Positions 8,460 through 16,523 of a stretch of DNA of 38,627 nt are shown here, piece after piece. Both the position numbers and the translations under genes were made by a program. Each line of letters begins with the position of its first letter. Position 1 is the first letter of the stretch. The notes under the pieces are model-generated. The model worked only from the letters and a program-made list of their open reading frames with translations. It had not been told where the DNA came from and searched no databases. Origin of the DNA: Kofleriaceae bacterium (GTDB lineage: Bacteria > Myxococcota_A > Polyangia > Haliangiales > Haliangiaceae). The stretch lies in NCBI GenBank assembly GCA_025357755.1, contig JANXOP010000230.1, positions 1-38,627 of the forward strand, in the 5' to 3' direction.

Positions 8460-9809
8460 CTAGCGGTGATGACCGCCGCCGCCGCCGCCACCGCCTGATG
8501 ACCGACCGCCGCCACCGCCACCACCGCTCGATGACCTACCGCCACCGCCGCTCGACGACGAGTGCGATTGCGACGGTGCCGAGTACGAACGCGACGGTGC
8601 CGAGTACGAACGCGACGGTGCGGAGTACGAACGCGACGGTGCCGAGTACTGTGGGCGGTACGCGTTGTTGTTGTACGACCGCGCAGGAGCTTGGTACTGC
8701 GGGCGATACGTCTGCTGCGGTTGCGGACGATACGTCTGCTGCGGGCGATAGCCCTGCTGCTGCTGCGGGCGATAGCCCTGCTGCGGCTGCGGGCGCCACG
8801 TCGGCGTGGTGCCGCGATACGGCTGGTTCTGCGCCGGACGGAAGCCCTGCTGACGGAAGCCCTGCGGCTGAGGAGCTGCCGGGCGCACGCCGTTGTAGGT
8901 CGGCGAAGTGGCGCGCGTCGCTTGCGAGCTGAGGCGACTCCGCATAAGGCTCGCGCTGCTGACCGGCGCGTAGTTGCCGCGCAACGACGGCCGCGTGACG
9001 GCGCTCGTCACGCGCAGACCCTCCGCTGGATTCTGAAACAAATGACCGCGGATGTGACCGTGGCCGAAGTCCTTGTCGGACGAGAACCGCCACTGCGAAT
9101 CACGGACCTCGCCGAAGTGGCGACCGCCGCCGTTCTCGGGATGCCGATGATCGCGAACCTGCGGGCCGAGCGGGCGCCAGCCGGTGTAGCCGCCACCGCC
9201 GCGCCACTCGACCGCGGCCGCGGTCCAGTTGTAGCCGGGCTGCCAGCCCCAGTAGCCGTCGAACCAACCCCAGCGTCCATAGTGGAACGGGAGCCAGCCC
9301 CAGCTGTAGTCGGTGCTGTAGTTCCAGCCGGCGTCCGACCAGATCCATGAACCATCGGTCTCATAGGGTGTGAAATCCACGCCCACTGTCGTGGCGTCCG
9401 GTCGCCAGATCCGACCGTAGTCATCGTTCTCTTCCCAGCTACCGTAGCCGTCGAGCGTGGCATCGATCTCGGGATCGGTCACATCGCCCATGTCGTACCC
9501 GGGCTCGCCAGGCGTCGCGGAAGGCTCCGGTTCGGGCGTGCCAGAGGCCGTCTCGGTCGCCGCTTGATCCTCGGTGCTCGGAGCGTAACCACCTTGATAT
9601 CCCTGCGGATATCCGGGTTGGTAGGCAGCCTCGGGCGCCTGCTGCGAGGCTTGTTGTGGGTAGCCGTAGCCCGGATCCACGTAGCCACCCGGCGGACCAG
9701 CGACCTGGGTTGGCTCGGGTTGTTGGGGAAACGTGCTCGCTGCCGGGTCGATCGGAGTGCAGCCCACTGCGAGGAGCAGGGCGCCGATTCCGAGCCGCAA
9801 GATAGACAT
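8460..9809 (-). CDS. Low-complexity surface lipoprotein with aromatic YxxW repeats
   Basis: A 449-residue putative lipoprotein. Its signal ends in VGC (Cys 17). A Pro/Gln/Tyr/Gly-rich stretch (~20-110) is followed by a dense Trp/Tyr region (~120-210; SWIWSDAGW, WGWLPFHYGRW, FDGYWGW) of the DUF6600-like kind. The C-terminal half is made of simple repeats: YRPQ/QQ units, four SYSAPSR copies, then Ser/Gly tracts ending in GGGGHHR. Such proteins are usually exported and bind surfaces or polymers, but no function is established. It reads away from the divergent ABC operon. Repeat number is likely to vary between strains. Confidence 0.8.
   Translation of the reverse strand: MSILRLGIGALLLAVGCTPIDPAASTFPQQPEPTQVAGPPGGYVDPGYGYPQQASQQAPEAAYQPGYPQGYQGGYAPSTEDQAATETASGTPEPEPSATPGEPGYDMGDVTDPEIDATLDGYGSWEENDDYGRIWRPDATTVGVDFTPYETDGSWIWSDAGWNYSTDYSWGWLPFHYGRWGWFDGYWGWQPGYNWTAAAVEWRGGGGYTGWRPLGPQVRDHRHPENGGGRHFGEVRDSQWRFSSDKDFGHGHIRGHLFQNPAEGLRVTSAVTRPSLRGNYAPVSSASLMRSRLSSQATRATSPTYNGVRPAAPQPQGFRQQGFRPAQNQPYRGTTPTWRPQPQQGYRPQQQQGYRPQQTYRPQPQQTYRPQYQAPARSYNNNAYRPQYSAPSRSYSAPSRSYSAPSRSYSAPSQSHSSSSGGGGRSSSGGGGGGGRSSGGGGGGGGHHR
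8570..8649. repeat. Coding 21-bp tandem repeat (3.8 copies)
   Basis: The unit GCGACGGTGCCGAGTACGAA plus C is repeated head to tail, with one C-to-G change in the third copy. On the minus strand it encodes the heptad SYSAPSR. The unit is a multiple of three, so copy changes would keep the lipoprotein in frame. It lies inside the lipoprotein gene 8460-9809. Confidence 0.9.
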
Positions 9810-9904
9810 GAGCCAACTATGTGCAGCGATCGTGCCTAGACCTAGAGCGATTCGGCTGCGTAACGGAACTTCATGATCAATTAAAGGGGGTTGTGACGCC
9901 TACA

Positions 9905-9972
9905 CGGGATTTTTCCCGCCCTCGACACTGGTTGGTAGGCCGCTTGACGCGGAGGCTCCGTGTCGATTAACA
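9905..9972 (+). promoter_or_regulatory. Control region of the Gld-type ABC operon (hairpin and candidate promoter)
   Basis: The 191-base gap between the divergent lipoprotein and ABC operon holds two signals. A small inverted repeat CGGGA-tttt-TCCCG lies at 9905-9918. A candidate sigma-70-type promoter has TTGACG at 9944-9949, a 17-base spacer and a weak TTAACA at 9967-9972. This would start the message about 20 bases before the ATG at 10001. A further TTAGG-gt-CCTAA dyad lies just before the start codon and contains the likely ribosome-binding site. The -10 match is poor, so the promoter is tentative. Confidence 0.4.
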
Positions 9973-10000
9973 AAGCCCAGCGATTTTAGGGTCCTAACCA

Positions 10001-10954
10001 ATGATTCGAGCAACCAAACTCTCGAAGTTCTACGGCGGTAAACGCGCCTTGGGACCGGTCTCGTTCGAGATCGCTGACGGCGAAACCGTCGGCTTTCTCG
10101 GCTTGAACGGTGCCGGCAAGACGACCGCCCTTCGCATCCTCGCTTCCGATCTTCGGCCGAGCTCTGGCTCGATCGAGGTAGGTGGCGTCGATGCCGTTGC
10201 CTCGCCACACGAGGTCCGCAAGCGGATCGGGTTTCTCCCTGAGAACCCGCCGCTCTATACCGAGATGCCGGTCGTGGACTATCTCAAGTTCGCGGGCGAG
10301 CTCCGCGGCATGACCCGTGTGGACCTCAAGCGTCGGCTCGGCGAGGTCCTCGATATCGCGTCGTTGAACGAGGTCGCCAACGATCCGATCGACACGCTGT
10401 CGCACGGCTTTCGTCAGCGCGTCGGGCTCGCGCAGGCGATCATCCACAACCCGAAGTTTCTCATCCTCGACGAACCGACGCGCGGGCTCGACCCCGTGCA
10501 GATCGTCGAGATGCGTAACCTCATCCACGATCTCAAGCAGAACCACACGGTCCTGATCTCGAGCCACATCCTGACCGAGATCAGCCAGACCTGCGATCGC
10601 TTGCTGGTCCTGAGCCGCGGCGCGCTGGTCGGCGAAGGCTCGGAGACCGAGCTCTCGAAGCACGAGGGCGACATCGGCCAGATCACCGTCACCGTGCGCG
10701 CTCCGTCGGGCGACGATCCGAAGGCGCAGATCCAGAAAGTGCTCGCCGCGATCGCGAGCGTGACCAAGGTCGGCGAGCCGTTCGAGCACGGCGGTGGCTT
10801 CACCTACTCGCTCACCACGACCAAGGATGTTCGCGCGGAGGTCTCGCGCGCGATCGTCGAGAGCAAGCTCGACTTGCTCAAGCTCGACTACTCGCGCTCG
10901 GAGCTCGAGAACACCTTCATCCGTCTCGTCGGAGGTACCGATGCGAGCAACTAG
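10001..10954 (+). CDS. ABC transporter ATP-binding protein, GldA-like
   Basis: A 317-residue ABC ATPase. The Walker A GLNGAGKTT lies at residues 34-42, a Q-loop region reads GFLPENPPLY, and the signature region is LSHGFRQRVGLAQA (~132). Walker B is FLILDEPT (~152) and the H-loop is LISSH. The C-terminal ~90 residues form the extra domain seen in the gliding-type/CcmA-like branch. It powers the membrane partner encoded next. It is the first gene of a four-gene operon and overlaps the permease gene by 14 bases. In Bacteroidota the GldA-GldF-GldG set is needed for gliding. In other phyla the same set is common but its cargo is unknown, so gliding is not claimed here. Confidence 0.93.
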   Translation: MIRATKLSKFYGGKRALGPVSFEIADGETVGFLGLNGAGKTTALRILASDLRPSSGSIEVGGVDAVASPHEVRKRIGFLPENPPLYTEMPVVDYLKFAGELRGMTRVDLKRRLGEVLDIASLNEVANDPIDTLSHGFRQRVGLAQAIIHNPKFLILDEPTRGLDPVQIVEMRNLIHDLKQNHTVLISSHILTEISQTCDRLLVLSRGALVGEGSETELSKHEGDIGQITVTVRAPSGDDPKAQIQKVLAAIASVTKVGEPFEHGGGFTYSLTTTKDVRAEVSRAIVESKLDLLKLDYSRSELENTFIRLVGGTDASN

Positions 10955-11666
10955 CATCATCTATAGGCGAGAGCTCGGGCGGTATCTCCGCTCGCCGATC
11001 GGCTGGATCATCGCCGCCGCGGCCCTGCTCGTCGAGGGCATCTTGTTCCAGAGCCAGGCGCTCTCGGGCGAGCAGCTCTCGGCGATGGTGCTCGAGCGCT
11101 ACTTCTACTTCGCGAGTGGCATCCCCACCTTCTGTGGTGTGCTGCTCGCGTTTCGCTTGCTCGCCGAGGAGCGGCAGAACCACTCGATGGTGCTGCTGAA
11201 CACCTCGCCGATCCGCGACACCGAGATCGTGCTCGGCAAGTTCTTCGCCGCGCTCACGTTCCTCACGATCATCTTCGTGCTGTCGCTGTACATGCCGTTG
11301 CTCGTGAAGGTGAACGGCAAGATCACGCTGCTCCAGATCTTCGTCGGCTACTTCGGCATGTTCCTGCTCGGCTCGGCCACGCTCGCGATCGGCATGTTCG
11401 CATCGGCGCTGACCAAGCATCAGATCGTCGCCGCGCTCATGGGCGCGGTGTTCGTCCTCATCATGTGCATGTTGTTCCCCCTCGCAAAGCGGCTCGACAG
11501 CCCGGTGCGAGAGGTGCTCGAGCAAGTCGACCTCTGGTGGGTCCACTTCCAGAACGGCTTCATGCGCGGAATCATCAATCTTAAAGACGTCGTCTACTAC
11601 CTCGCGGTCACCTACTTCTTCTTGCTGTTGGCCGTGAAGACGCTGGAGGCAAAGCGATGGCAATGA
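10941..11666 (+). CDS. ABC-2 type permease, GldF-like
   Basis: A 241-residue integral membrane protein with six hydrophobic segments. It has the N-terminal signature of ABC-2 permeases (IIYRRELGRYLRSPIGW) and the cytoplasmic stretch AEERQNHSMVLLNTSPI that normally contacts the ATPase. The ATG at 10941 is chosen because GGAGG stands 5 bases upstream and the protein then begins as the family does. It overlaps the ATPase gene by 14 bases and the next gene by 10. It should form the inner-membrane channel or mechanical part of the GldAFG complex. Confidence 0.92.
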   Translation: MRATSIIYRRELGRYLRSPIGWIIAAAALLVEGILFQSQALSGEQLSAMVLERYFYFASGIPTFCGVLLAFRLLAEERQNHSMVLLNTSPIRDTEIVLGKFFAALTFLTIIFVLSLYMPLLVKVNGKITLLQIFVGYFGMFLLGSATLAIGMFASALTKHQIVAALMGAVFVLIMCMLFPLAKRLDSPVREVLEQVDLWWVHFQNGFMRGIINLKDVVYYLAVTYFFLLLAVKTLEAKRWQ

Positions 11667-13630
11667 GAACTGCATCTCCGTGGTGGGCCTCGCTGCTGTT
11701 CGGCGTGGGCCTGTTGTTCTTGTTCGTCGGTGAGCGGCTGTTCGGCCACCTCCCCGGCACGCGCATGGTGATGACCGGACTCGGGCTCGTGCTCGTGCTC
11801 GGCGTCACCGGCCTGCGCGGTTACACGATGCTCGCGACCGAAGGCTCGCGCCGTAACGTCGAGCGCACGCTGTTCTACTGCCAGCTCGGCGTGGTCGTCT
11901 CGCTCGTCATTTATCTGCTCACGACGCCGTGGGGCATGGGGCACTTCCACTTCACCGAGAAGGGCGCCGATCACTTCGGCACCGCGCTCACGGTGCTGTG
12001 GGGCATCGTGATGGTCGTGTCGTTGATCCCGATGTTCATGATCGAGATCTCGCTCGGCACCGCGCTGCGCAACGGTCTCGACCTCCACAGCGGTAGCGAC
12101 GAAGGCATCGAGTACATGCGCGTGCGCGACGTCGGGCTCTCGGGCCTCACCGTCGGCCTCGCGCTCGCACTCTTGATGGTCACCTGCAACGTCGCGAACG
12201 ATCGCAACATCCAGCGCGACGTCAGCTACTTCAAGACGTCGTCGCCTGGCGACTCGACCAAGAAGATCGTCGCGGGCCAGACCGAGAACATCAAGGTCTT
12301 GATGTTCTTCCCGCCTTCGAATGAAGTCGCGGCGCAGGTTCGCGATTACTTCTCGGCGCTGTCGTCAGCCTCGGGTCACCTCTCGATCGAGGAGCACGAT
12401 CGGCTCGGCGATGCCGAGATCGCGGGCAAGTACAAGGTCTCCAAGGATGGCGTCGTCGTCCTCGTGAAGGGCACCGGCGACAAAGAAAAGTCGCAGACGA
12501 TCGAGCTCGACACGGACATCGAGAAGGCGCGCAAGAGCGCGCAGGGCAACAAGCTCCGCAACTTCGACCGCGAAGTGAACTCGTCGCTGTTGAAGCTCGT
12601 CCGCGAGAAGCGCAAGGCGTACCTCGTGGCGGGTCATGGCGAGATCACGAGCTGGGACACCGTGCCGCCACAGTTCAAGAACGGCGACATCCAGGAGCGC
12701 CACGTCTCGGTGTTCAAGAGCCGCATGGCGCAGCTCAACTACGAGGTCAAGGACCTCGGCCCGATCGATCTACAACGCGGCGTCCCGGACGACGCGACGA
12801 TCGTGATGCTGCTCGCGCCGACCATCTCGCTGGCCGACAACGAGTGGGATGCGATCGACAAGTACCTCGACAAGGGTGGCCGCGTGCTCGTCGCGATGGA
12901 GCCGAAAGGCGATCCGTCGCTCGGCGCGCTCGGCAGCAAGCTTGGCGTCAAGTTCAACCCGCTGCCGCTCACCGATGATCAGGTGTTCCTCAACCAGCGC
13001 GGCACCAAGTCGGAGCATCGCTTCGTCGCGACCACGCAGTTCTCGGCGCACGCGTCGACGACCTCGCTGTCGCGTGCCGCGAAGGGCCTCGTGCTCGTGG
13101 GTGCCGGCTCGCTCGAAGATGCACCGGTGATCGGCAAGGACACGCCAAAGAAGACCGTGACGATCCGGTCGATGGACTCGAGCTTCCTCGACGTCATCGA
13201 TAACGACACGTTCGATGCCGGTTCGGAGAAGCGCCAGCGCTACACCGAGGCCGAGGCCTTCGAAGGTCCGAAGCTCAAGGGTGATGATGGTAAGGACAAA
13301 GATGGCTGGCGCGCGCTCGTGTTCGCCGATGCCGATCTGTTCGCCGATGCGCTCGTGCAGAACGCGCAGGGCCGTCCCGGCGTGCTGATGATCGCGCAGC
13401 TATTCGGCGGCGATATTCTCGATGACTCCGTGAAGTGGCTCGGCGGCGAAGAAGTCTTCGCCGGCGAAGTGGTCTCCGAAGACGACAAGGCGATTCAACA
13501 CACCAAGAGCCAGGATGCCGTGTGGTTCACGCTGACGATCGTCGGCATGCCGCTCGTCGTCCTCGCGCTCGGCCTGGTGGGCACGTGGGCTCGCCGGCGC
13601 AAGAAAGTGACGACCGAGGTGCAGAAATGA
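11657..13630 (+). CDS. GldG-family ABC auxiliary protein
   Basis: A 657-residue protein with several N-terminal membrane helices (residues ~10-30, 35-55, 75-95, 105-135, 155-180). A large periplasmic domain of the Gldg_ABC/DUF4350 type spans ~195-600 (KAYLVAGHGE and VLVAMEPKGD segments), and one C-terminal helix lies at ~625-645. GldG partners the GldA/GldF pair, and its soluble domain resembles a substrate- or cargo-binding module. The ATG at 11657 overlaps the permease stop by 10 bases, with GGAGG upstream. Its own stop overlaps the next start (ATGA). Confidence 0.88.
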   Translation: MAMRTASPWWASLLFGVGLLFLFVGERLFGHLPGTRMVMTGLGLVLVLGVTGLRGYTMLATEGSRRNVERTLFYCQLGVVVSLVIYLLTTPWGMGHFHFTEKGADHFGTALTVLWGIVMVVSLIPMFMIEISLGTALRNGLDLHSGSDEGIEYMRVRDVGLSGLTVGLALALLMVTCNVANDRNIQRDVSYFKTSSPGDSTKKIVAGQTENIKVLMFFPPSNEVAAQVRDYFSALSSASGHLSIEEHDRLGDAEIAGKYKVSKDGVVVLVKGTGDKEKSQTIELDTDIEKARKSAQGNKLRNFDREVNSSLLKLVREKRKAYLVAGHGEITSWDTVPPQFKNGDIQERHVSVFKSRMAQLNYEVKDLGPIDLQRGVPDDATIVMLLAPTISLADNEWDAIDKYLDKGGRVLVAMEPKGDPSLGALGSKLGVKFNPLPLTDDQVFLNQRGTKSEHRFVATTQFSAHASTTSLSRAAKGLVLVGAGSLEDAPVIGKDTPKKTVTIRSMDSSFLDVIDNDTFDAGSEKRQRYTEAEAFEGPKLKGDDGKDKDGWRALVFADADLFADALVQNAQGRPGVLMIAQLFGGDILDDSVKWLGGEEVFAGEVVSEDDKAIQHTKSQDAVWFTLTIVGMPLVVLALGLVGTWARRRKKVTTEVQK

Positions 13631-15126
13631 GAGGACCGCTGATTCATGGCGTCCTGCTCGCCGTGATGCTCGTGTACGGGTACCGAACGTGGACTCGCGA
13701 CAAGACATCCGAGCCGAGCTCCGGCAACGTGGTGCTGTGGGATAAGAGCGAGGCCGATCTGGTCTCGATCGAATACAAAGCGCCGAAGAAGATCCTCAAG
13801 CTCGAGCGCAAGGGCCAGGGCGCCGACGGCTACTGGTGGGGCAGCGATACGACGATCGAGACCAAGCCGAAGGCCAAGCCGGCGAACGGCTCGGGCGCCG
13901 GTTCGGGATCCGGAACCGGCTCGGGTTCGGGTTCGGGTTCGGGCTCGGGCTCGGCAGCGACCCCGCCGCCGCCGCCCGAAGAAGAAGAAGAAGTCAGCCG
14001 CAAGACGCACGAGTTCCCGCTCGGCGATCCGGGAGACAAGCTGATCAAGGACTACGCCGCGGCGCGCGCGCTGCGCGACCTCGGCGTGCCAAACGACGAG
14101 CAGAAGAAAGACTTCAAGCTCACCGACGCCAAGACCACTCTGACGATCACGTTCAAGGATGGGGCGAAGTCGTTCCTCGTCGGTGGTCCGGTCTACGGCG
14201 GTAGCGATCGCTACGTCGTCGATCAAGCGAGCGGTCGCGCGTTCGTGCTCGCGAAGGACCTGATCTCGGGCCTCGATACGGGCGAGACCGCGCTGCACCT
14301 CACCGATCCGCGCGGCTTCGACGCCGCGAAGATGGATGCCGTGACGATCGAAGCGGGCGGCAAGAGCAAGACCGTGGTTCGCTTCGATGCCGAGCAAGAC
14401 GGCACCAAGCGCAAGACCTGGGCGGATGCCGAGACCAAGACGCCGAACACGCTCGCGGCGAACTTCGTCGACGGCGTGAACAACCTGCGCCCGACCGAGT
14501 ATTCGACGACCCTCAAGGTGAGCGACATGACGCCGGTCCTCCGGCTCACGTACAAGAACGACAAGGGCGCCACGCTCGGCACGTTGCAGTTGCTGCGTTA
14601 CGAGAAGCCCGGCCAGCTCGCACCGGATCAAGAGCTCGATCCGGCGAACCCGCCGAAGGGCGAGACCGAGTACTACATCCTCACCGAGAAGACACGCATG
14701 CCAGGCCTCGTCCGCAAGGACACCGCGCAGCGCACCGAGGGCGACATCGAGAACCTGTTCTCCGGCAAGACCGAACCTTCGGGCTCGGGCGCCGGTAGCG
14801 GGAAGTCTCTCGATCCCCACGGCAACCCGCTCGGAAATCATCCGGGCATGGTGCCGAACGAGCACGGTGGTCCGGGTGGTTCGGCACCGCCGGTCGATCC
14901 GATGCCGGGCATGCCGCACGGTGGCGCACCGGCGCCAGCACAGACGCCGACGCCGGTCGCCGGCTCGGCTGCTGCGCAAATCAAGCCGCCGGCCGCAGGC
15001 TCGGCCGCGGCAGGCTCCACCGCGGTACCCGCTTCAAAGGCGCCGCCCGTCGTCACGCCGCCCGCCTCGAAGCCAGCTGCGCCAGCTGCGCCAGCTGTGC
15101 CGGCTGCTGCCGGCTCTGCTCGGTAA
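13627..15126 (+). CDS. DUF4340 domain protein of the Gld-type operon
   Basis: A 499-residue membrane-anchored protein with an N-terminal helix at residues ~5-20 (LIHGVLLAVMLVYGY). A DUF4340-type beta-rich body then spans ~25-375 (VRFDAEQDG and EYYILTEKTRMPGLV segments). The domain is interrupted near residues 80-120 by a (Gly-Ser)n tract, a Pro run and a Glu run. The protein ends in a ~120-residue Pro/Ala/Gly tail. DUF4340 genes commonly follow gldG-like genes, and their role is unknown. The ATG at 13627 overlaps the gldG-like stop as ATGA. The low-complexity inserts are unlike the compact bodies of the other operon members. Confidence 0.85.
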   Translation: MRGPLIHGVLLAVMLVYGYRTWTRDKTSEPSSGNVVLWDKSEADLVSIEYKAPKKILKLERKGQGADGYWWGSDTTIETKPKAKPANGSGAGSGSGTGSGSGSGSGSGSAATPPPPPEEEEEVSRKTHEFPLGDPGDKLIKDYAAARALRDLGVPNDEQKKDFKLTDAKTTLTITFKDGAKSFLVGGPVYGGSDRYVVDQASGRAFVLAKDLISGLDTGETALHLTDPRGFDAAKMDAVTIEAGGKSKTVVRFDAEQDGTKRKTWADAETKTPNTLAANFVDGVNNLRPTEYSTTLKVSDMTPVLRLTYKNDKGATLGTLQLLRYEKPGQLAPDQELDPANPPKGETEYYILTEKTRMPGLVRKDTAQRTEGDIENLFSGKTEPSGSGAGSGKSLDPHGNPLGNHPGMVPNEHGGPGGSAPPVDPMPGMPHGGAPAPAQTPTPVAGSAAAQIKPPAAGSAAAGSTAVPASKAPPVVTPPASKPAAPAAPAVPAAAGSAR

Positions 15127-15150
15127 ACGTCGCCGAGCTTCGTGACGCCC

Positions 15151-15179
15151 AACGGCGAGGGAGAGCTTCCCTCGCCGTT
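15151..15179 (+). terminator. Strong hairpin after the Gld-type operon
   Basis: Twelve perfect base pairs (AACGGCGAGGGA with TCCCTCGCCGTT) around a 5-base loop, 24 bases after the last stop of the operon. The usual T tract is missing, so it may act as a 3' mRNA stabiliser or a poor terminator rather than a classic one. Confidence 0.6.
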
Positions 15180-15715
15180 GTTCGTCGTGCCGCCTGCCTG
15201 CCCTCGAGCGCGGAGCTCCGAGACGAAGCGATCGCGAGCTCGAGCTTCACGGGCATGGGATCTCGCGGAGCTCCTCGATCTTCTACGTTGCCTCGTCTGC
15301 TTCGTCGGGCTGCCCGCTCATCGCGAACCACCGAGGTCCTCGAGCCGGTGGCCGCTGCGACCCGCGTGGCGCTCGAGCGCTGCCCGAGACCCACGCCGCG
15401 CTCGTCGACGCGCTGCGTGCGCGCGCTGGTTAGTACTCGCGACGGATCCGAAACAAGCCCTCCGATGATCGTCACCTGCAGAACGCTTGCGGTCTGCACC
15501 GCAGATTCCAAACGCGGACCGCCGTGGCCTCGTGCTCGAGGGCATCTTGCGCGGCTTCGAGGCGCGAGAGCGAGCGCTCGTGATCGCAGAGGCAAGCGAC
15601 GCCTCTGACGAGCCCGGTGTCGTCGAAGCCCTTGTCGACCCGCCAGCAAGTCGGTGTGAGTGTCCTGTCGCGCGCATAGGTCACGCCGTAGCTCGCGCCG
15701 CCTTAGCCTCACCGC
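15180..15715. other. 536-bp stretch without an intact gene
   Basis: No convincing gene. The best frame is a 70-codon minus-strand ORF at 15472-15684, starting GTG 31 bases after the transposase stop, with four scattered Cys. It reads as plausible protein but has no recognised domain and only about 70 percent G/C at third positions. Other frames are Arg/Ser-rich shadows. It may be the remains of a gene disturbed by the neighbouring transposase. Confidence 0.35.
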
Positions 15716-16489
15716 TCAGTGATCGACGACCGCGATCTTTCGAGGGCCGGGCACCTCGAACATGCTGATCGTCGTCGCCTTCTGAAGACCTTGGTTCAGC
15801 AACCACGTCGTCGGTGGGCTGACGTGCGGCACTTCGTAACCTTCGGGAAGCGGAACATCCGGAGGAATGGCTTCGCGCCACCCACCAAACGCCAGGCCAC
15901 TCGCATAGGGATCCAAGCGCCCTTCGAGCAGCGTGTACACACCATCGTCATCGCGATGGCGACGCCAATTGTTGATCACGTACGCGAGCGCGTTGCGGAC
16001 CTGGCGCACCGAATCGAGGTTCTCGCAGTGATAGCGGTCGGTGAACACGCGGCCCGAACGCGGAACTCGACGCCGGCGCGAGTACGCCGCATTGAGCCGC
16101 TTGGCCGCCGAGATCTGGAACGCGCGAAGGCCGTTGGCCAGAGACGCCTGGTCATTCGCCTCGACGATCAGATGGAGATGACTATTCTGCAGGCTCACGT
16201 GCACGATGCGAAACTCTTCGTGCCGGAAGAGCACCGCTTGGAGTGCGCACCGAATGGCCGCGTACATGTCGAGCCGACGCAACCAACCCAGGTCGTTCGT
16301 CACGCGCAGGGTGACGTGCTGTGGGTTTCGCTTTTTGATCGGGGTGCGTTTCGCGTGCGAAGCGCAGGCACGCTCGCCGTTCGGCTTGCGCCCCGCACCC
16401 GGTCGGTAGCCGCCGCGGCGCTGCTTGTTCTTGTCGAGCTTCGGCAGTTGAAGCTCGACCTGAACGTGGCGTTTGCGAGGTCGCCCCAT
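15716..16489 (-). CDS. REP-associated tyrosine transposase (RAYT), Y1 family
   Basis: A 257-residue single-gene transposase of the IS200/IS605-related REP-associated group. A basic N-terminus carries the GYRPGAGRKP motif. The HUH-type metal site H104-L-H106 sits in SHLHLIVEA. The likely catalytic Tyr is Y170 in RNALAYVINNW, after the GRVFTDRYH segment. The enzyme cuts single-stranded DNA and is thought to spread short palindromic (REP) repeats rather than itself. No terminal repeats or target duplications are seen, which fits a domesticated RAYT. The start is ATG at 16489. It lies in a gene-poor stretch of ~2.3 kb. Confidence 0.85.
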   Translation of the reverse strand: MGRPRKRHVQVELQLPKLDKNKQRRGGYRPGAGRKPNGERACASHAKRTPIKKRNPQHVTLRVTNDLGWLRRLDMYAAIRCALQAVLFRHEEFRIVHVSLQNSHLHLIVEANDQASLANGLRAFQISAAKRLNAAYSRRRRVPRSGRVFTDRYHCENLDSVRQVRNALAYVINNWRRHRDDDGVYTLLEGRLDPYASGLAFGGWREAIPPDVPLPEGYEVPHVSPPTTWLLNQGLQKATTISMFEVPGPRKIAVVDH

Positions 16490-16495
16490 CCTGCA

Positions 16496-16523
16496 AGCCT
16501 AGTCCCGCGTGGGATTCTGTCAA
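16496..16523 (-). promoter_or_regulatory. Candidate promoter for the RAYT gene
   Basis: On the minus strand there is a perfect -35 box TTGACA (16523-16518), a 16-base spacer and a weak -10 TAGGCT (16501-16496). Transcription would begin at or next to the ATG (16489), giving a leaderless or nearly leaderless message. The surrounding DNA is notably A/T-rich for this genome. Confidence 0.3.

Noticed and set aside
6307..8463. 718-codon plus-strand frame opposite the tamA-like and PAP2 genes
   Set aside because: Composition is that of antisense to GC-rich coding DNA. Both minus-strand genes have strong motifs.
10001..15126. Calling the operon a gliding motor
   Set aside because: Only the ABC part (GldA/F/G-like) is present. 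This set is common in non-gliding bacteria, and no other gliding gene is seen.
15472..15684. 70-codon minus-strand ORF as a gene
   Set aside because: It has modest third-position bias, no family, and sits in a stretch that looks decayed. It is recorded only in the gap description.
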